DNA of 64,000 nucleotides from Nautilus pompilius (taxonomy: Eukaryota; Mollusca; Cephalopoda; Nautilida; Nautilidae). The notes beneath the pieces are model-generated. The model saw only the letters and a list, made by a program, of their open reading frames with translations. It ran no database searches and was not told the DNA's origin. Location: assembly GCA_018389105.1 (NCBI GenBank), contig JACATO010000974.1, forward strand, positions 496,001 to 560,000, given 5' to 3'. Position 1 is the first letter of the stretch. Every line of letters begins with the position of its first letter. A program made the position numbers and the translations under genes. Of this stretch, positions 62,100 to 64,000 are shown one piece after another.

Positions 62100-62560
62100 T
62101 ATAAACAGCCAGCTAAACGGAAGTATGGCGGTTAGAAATCGTATTTGTCTGTGACCGAGAGATTTCTCGATAATGTGTTTCTGAGGTGGCCACTGTGACC
62201 TGTAACACACTAAACCACATTTTTGGTCGGATTAACGGCGGGGTCGTTAAAAAACATTAAGTCATGTTGCTGTATACTTAGGACGGGACACACTTATCTA
62301 CCTTGATTTACTAACACCAGCTACCTGGAGCCAAAGCACGAAACAGATAAAATTTGCGAAGTTCTGTAAAACACTTGTGCACTTCCGCCCTGATGTAAAC
62401 GACTTCCGCTTATAAAATGCATATGATCCAAACCCTTCAAGTCGACATTGTTGAAGGCTTATGCCCAGTTTCTTATTAGATCTGCTCTTGGAGAAACAAA
62501 CACCAACAGCAAATAATTGGCACTTCAGCAAACCCTTAAATATAATGGCGACTTCCGTGT
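62100..62560 (+). promoter_or_regulatory. Cluster of ETS- and YY1-like words
   Basis: ACGGAAGTATGGCGG near 62116, CACTTCCGCC near 62380, GACTTCCGC near 62400 and ATAATGGCGACTTCCG near 62542 put at least four ETS-type CGGAAGT words and two ATGGCG words in 460 bases. The frames from the two ATGs are short (9 and 14 codons). This is the motif mix of animal housekeeping promoters, but CpG density is modest and no gene follows that I can recognise. Confidence 0.25.
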
Positions 62561-64000
62561 GTACGACCCAGTTCAGAGGGTATTTCTAAAAAGCTAAATG
62601 AATAAATAAATAAATAAATAAATAAATATTTAAAATGGAAGCACACGAAAACCAGAGACAGAATCTGCTAAAGGCTCGATTCTGCTAGTCGATAAAAGAT
62701 CTACGTCTTATCCACGTAATCAATTAATCACTTTAATTTTGTTCGGAGTTGTCAGCTTGAAAATCGATGTAATTATTATCAATTAGTGCCTTTGCGAGTC
62801 AATAACAGCAAATTTGAGATTTTCCAGAGTAGCTCGATCATGTACATTCACCGATGCTACTTTAAATAAAAAGCGATTTGGCGTTATTATTTAGAATATT
62901 TTTATATTCGCTTACAAAATGCTTTTACAAATAAATTGCCATACATTCTTAGTGCCATTGTTAAAGTTCTAACAATAAAGAAGAAAACCCAGAGATTATC
63001 ACGAAAATCGTGCTACATCTTTCATATATGGATTAACTCTTCTTATAACATTAGTTATACTTTACTCATATCATCTATAAGCACTAGCATTCTGTCAGAC
63101 TGGCAGTATTATATAGTCAACAACGCAGTCGGAATGTAAAAGTCCGGATTTGTCGTTGCAAAGGGTTACATTAATGAGGAAAGTGCTATCTATCACCACC
63201 CCTATAGCTCAACCAGAGTGGAGTAATACAAATTTAAAGGATAGTGGAATGCGGATGCACCCCAGATGGTATGCAGAGAATTAAAAATTCTACTTGTAAA
63301 GGTAATCACGTTATTAGTGCATAGCTTATAAGAACCACTTGTATAAGTTGTGGAAAATGTTAATATTGAAATAAATCATGAAAAAGACGGTTAAAAAAAC
63401 AACACAAAACAATATTAAAGCAAATAAATGGAATACTTCAGTCATCTTAGTCCATTGTAAAGAAAAAAACAACAAAAAAGTTCAACGATGACGTCATTTT
63501 GCACAGTACAGTATCCTACAGCTGCCACAGGCTGAATACTTGAGCGATTAACTATGGTTAGGAATAAAACTGACGGTAAATCTTGTGTTGTTCGACGCTA
63601 GAAATGTTTTAGTTAATTTTAACTATTTAATTGCGTGTTTCTTATTAAACTAAATTTTGAACAAAACCTAAAAAAAGAATTAAAACGATAACAAACGCCA
63701 AACACAAGAGCGAGCCCAGAGAAGATGTATGAAAGCGGTGACAACTAATAACAGAAGCACATCCACGGTTCCCAGAAATCGAGCAGAAGGACGACCATTT
63801 CGACTTCAGCAGCCTGGTGAAGCCGGCGGCATCTTGTCAGACGGAAGAGGCCAGACAATAGCGAAATGACAGGAAACAATAGTAAAACGTGCCAGTAGAC
63901 CCACGTGTACTCGAGAAGCGCTAACCGACTTATCGAGTGCAAAGCGATTACCACCTCCACGACATCTGAATGATCGATATTTGGCTAGGGACCCCCCCTA
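62561..64000. other. AT-rich stretch to window end
   Basis: No gene recognised. It holds an (AAAT)n tract at 62603-62627, a TGACGTCA at 63489-63496 and, in the GC-richer last 300 bases, an unassigned minus-strand frame. Confidence 0.4.
63745..63960 (-). other. Unassigned hydrophobic open frame
   Basis: Minus-strand frame of about 71 codons, open upstream past its first listed codon (a GTG, not an ATG), with a hydrophobic stretch ALLEYTWVYWHVLLLFPVIS. It ends in TAG at 63745. It could be a terminal exon of a membrane protein reaching in from beyond the window, but no family or good acceptor is recognised. Confidence 0.12.

Noticed and set aside
63199..63225. CCTATAGCTCAACCAGAGTGG, an A-box-like start of a SINE
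   Set aside because: No B box at a suitable distance. The word alone is not enough, though it resembles the 39.4-kb SINE head.

Overview
The window is eukaryotic, animal nuclear DNA. It is AT-rich and dominated by introns or intergenic sequence, with no open reading frame that I can recognise as an intact protein gene. It is packed with simple repeats ((GA)n, (ATT)n, (CA)n, (GTT)n, (TA)n), minisatellites, tRNA-derived SINE heads and decayed Tc1/mariner and LINE copies. The Tc1 remnants, a CR1/L2-like LINE, the SINE heads and a broken copy of the multicopy EEADTRI-motif family seen in molluscs and cnidarians fit a marine invertebrate, most likely a mollusc. That placement is an inference and no species is claimed.

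Left part (1 to about 12.7 kb): 1-5.5 kb is AT-rich and featureless apart from a 94-bp tandem duplication. Composition then changes abruptly into a CpG-rich, G-tract-rich island (about 5.55-8.15 kb) with consensus splice donors on both strands; this is the best promoter candidate in the window. A broken EEADTRI-family copy follows (about 9.0-11.8 kb), then the first (GA)n array carrying the palindrome TGACGTCA.

Middle (12.7-48 kb): mostly AT-rich, non-coding DNA with long microsatellites. It also holds (GA)n/TGACGTCA-type arrays at 24.1 and 28.05 kb, a mariner-like remnant abutting a Tc1 remnant (29.9-31.1 kb), two tRNA-SINE heads (33.9 and 39.4 kb), several small CpG-rich or promoter-like patches (26.5, 28.7-29.4, 32.1, 41.7-42.2 kb) and an 11-copy minisatellite at 44.5-45.1 kb.

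Right part (48-64 kb): a transposon graveyard with four further Tc1-like transposase remnants (48.9, 51.4, 52.6 and 60.5 kb) and a CR1/L2-like LINE reverse-transcriptase fragment (54.6-55.6 kb). A 1.9-kb, 29-copy array of a 65-bp monomer has a 15-monomer higher-order period. A patch near 61.6-62.6 kb has ETS-like and ATGGCG motifs.

The most unusual signals are the excess of the full CRE palindrome TGACGTCA (16 sites counted by eye, 11 of them outside (GA)n arrays), its spread inside a (GA)n cassette at several loci, and the higher-order structure of the 65-bp satellite. None of the genes that may use the candidate promoters can be named from this window.
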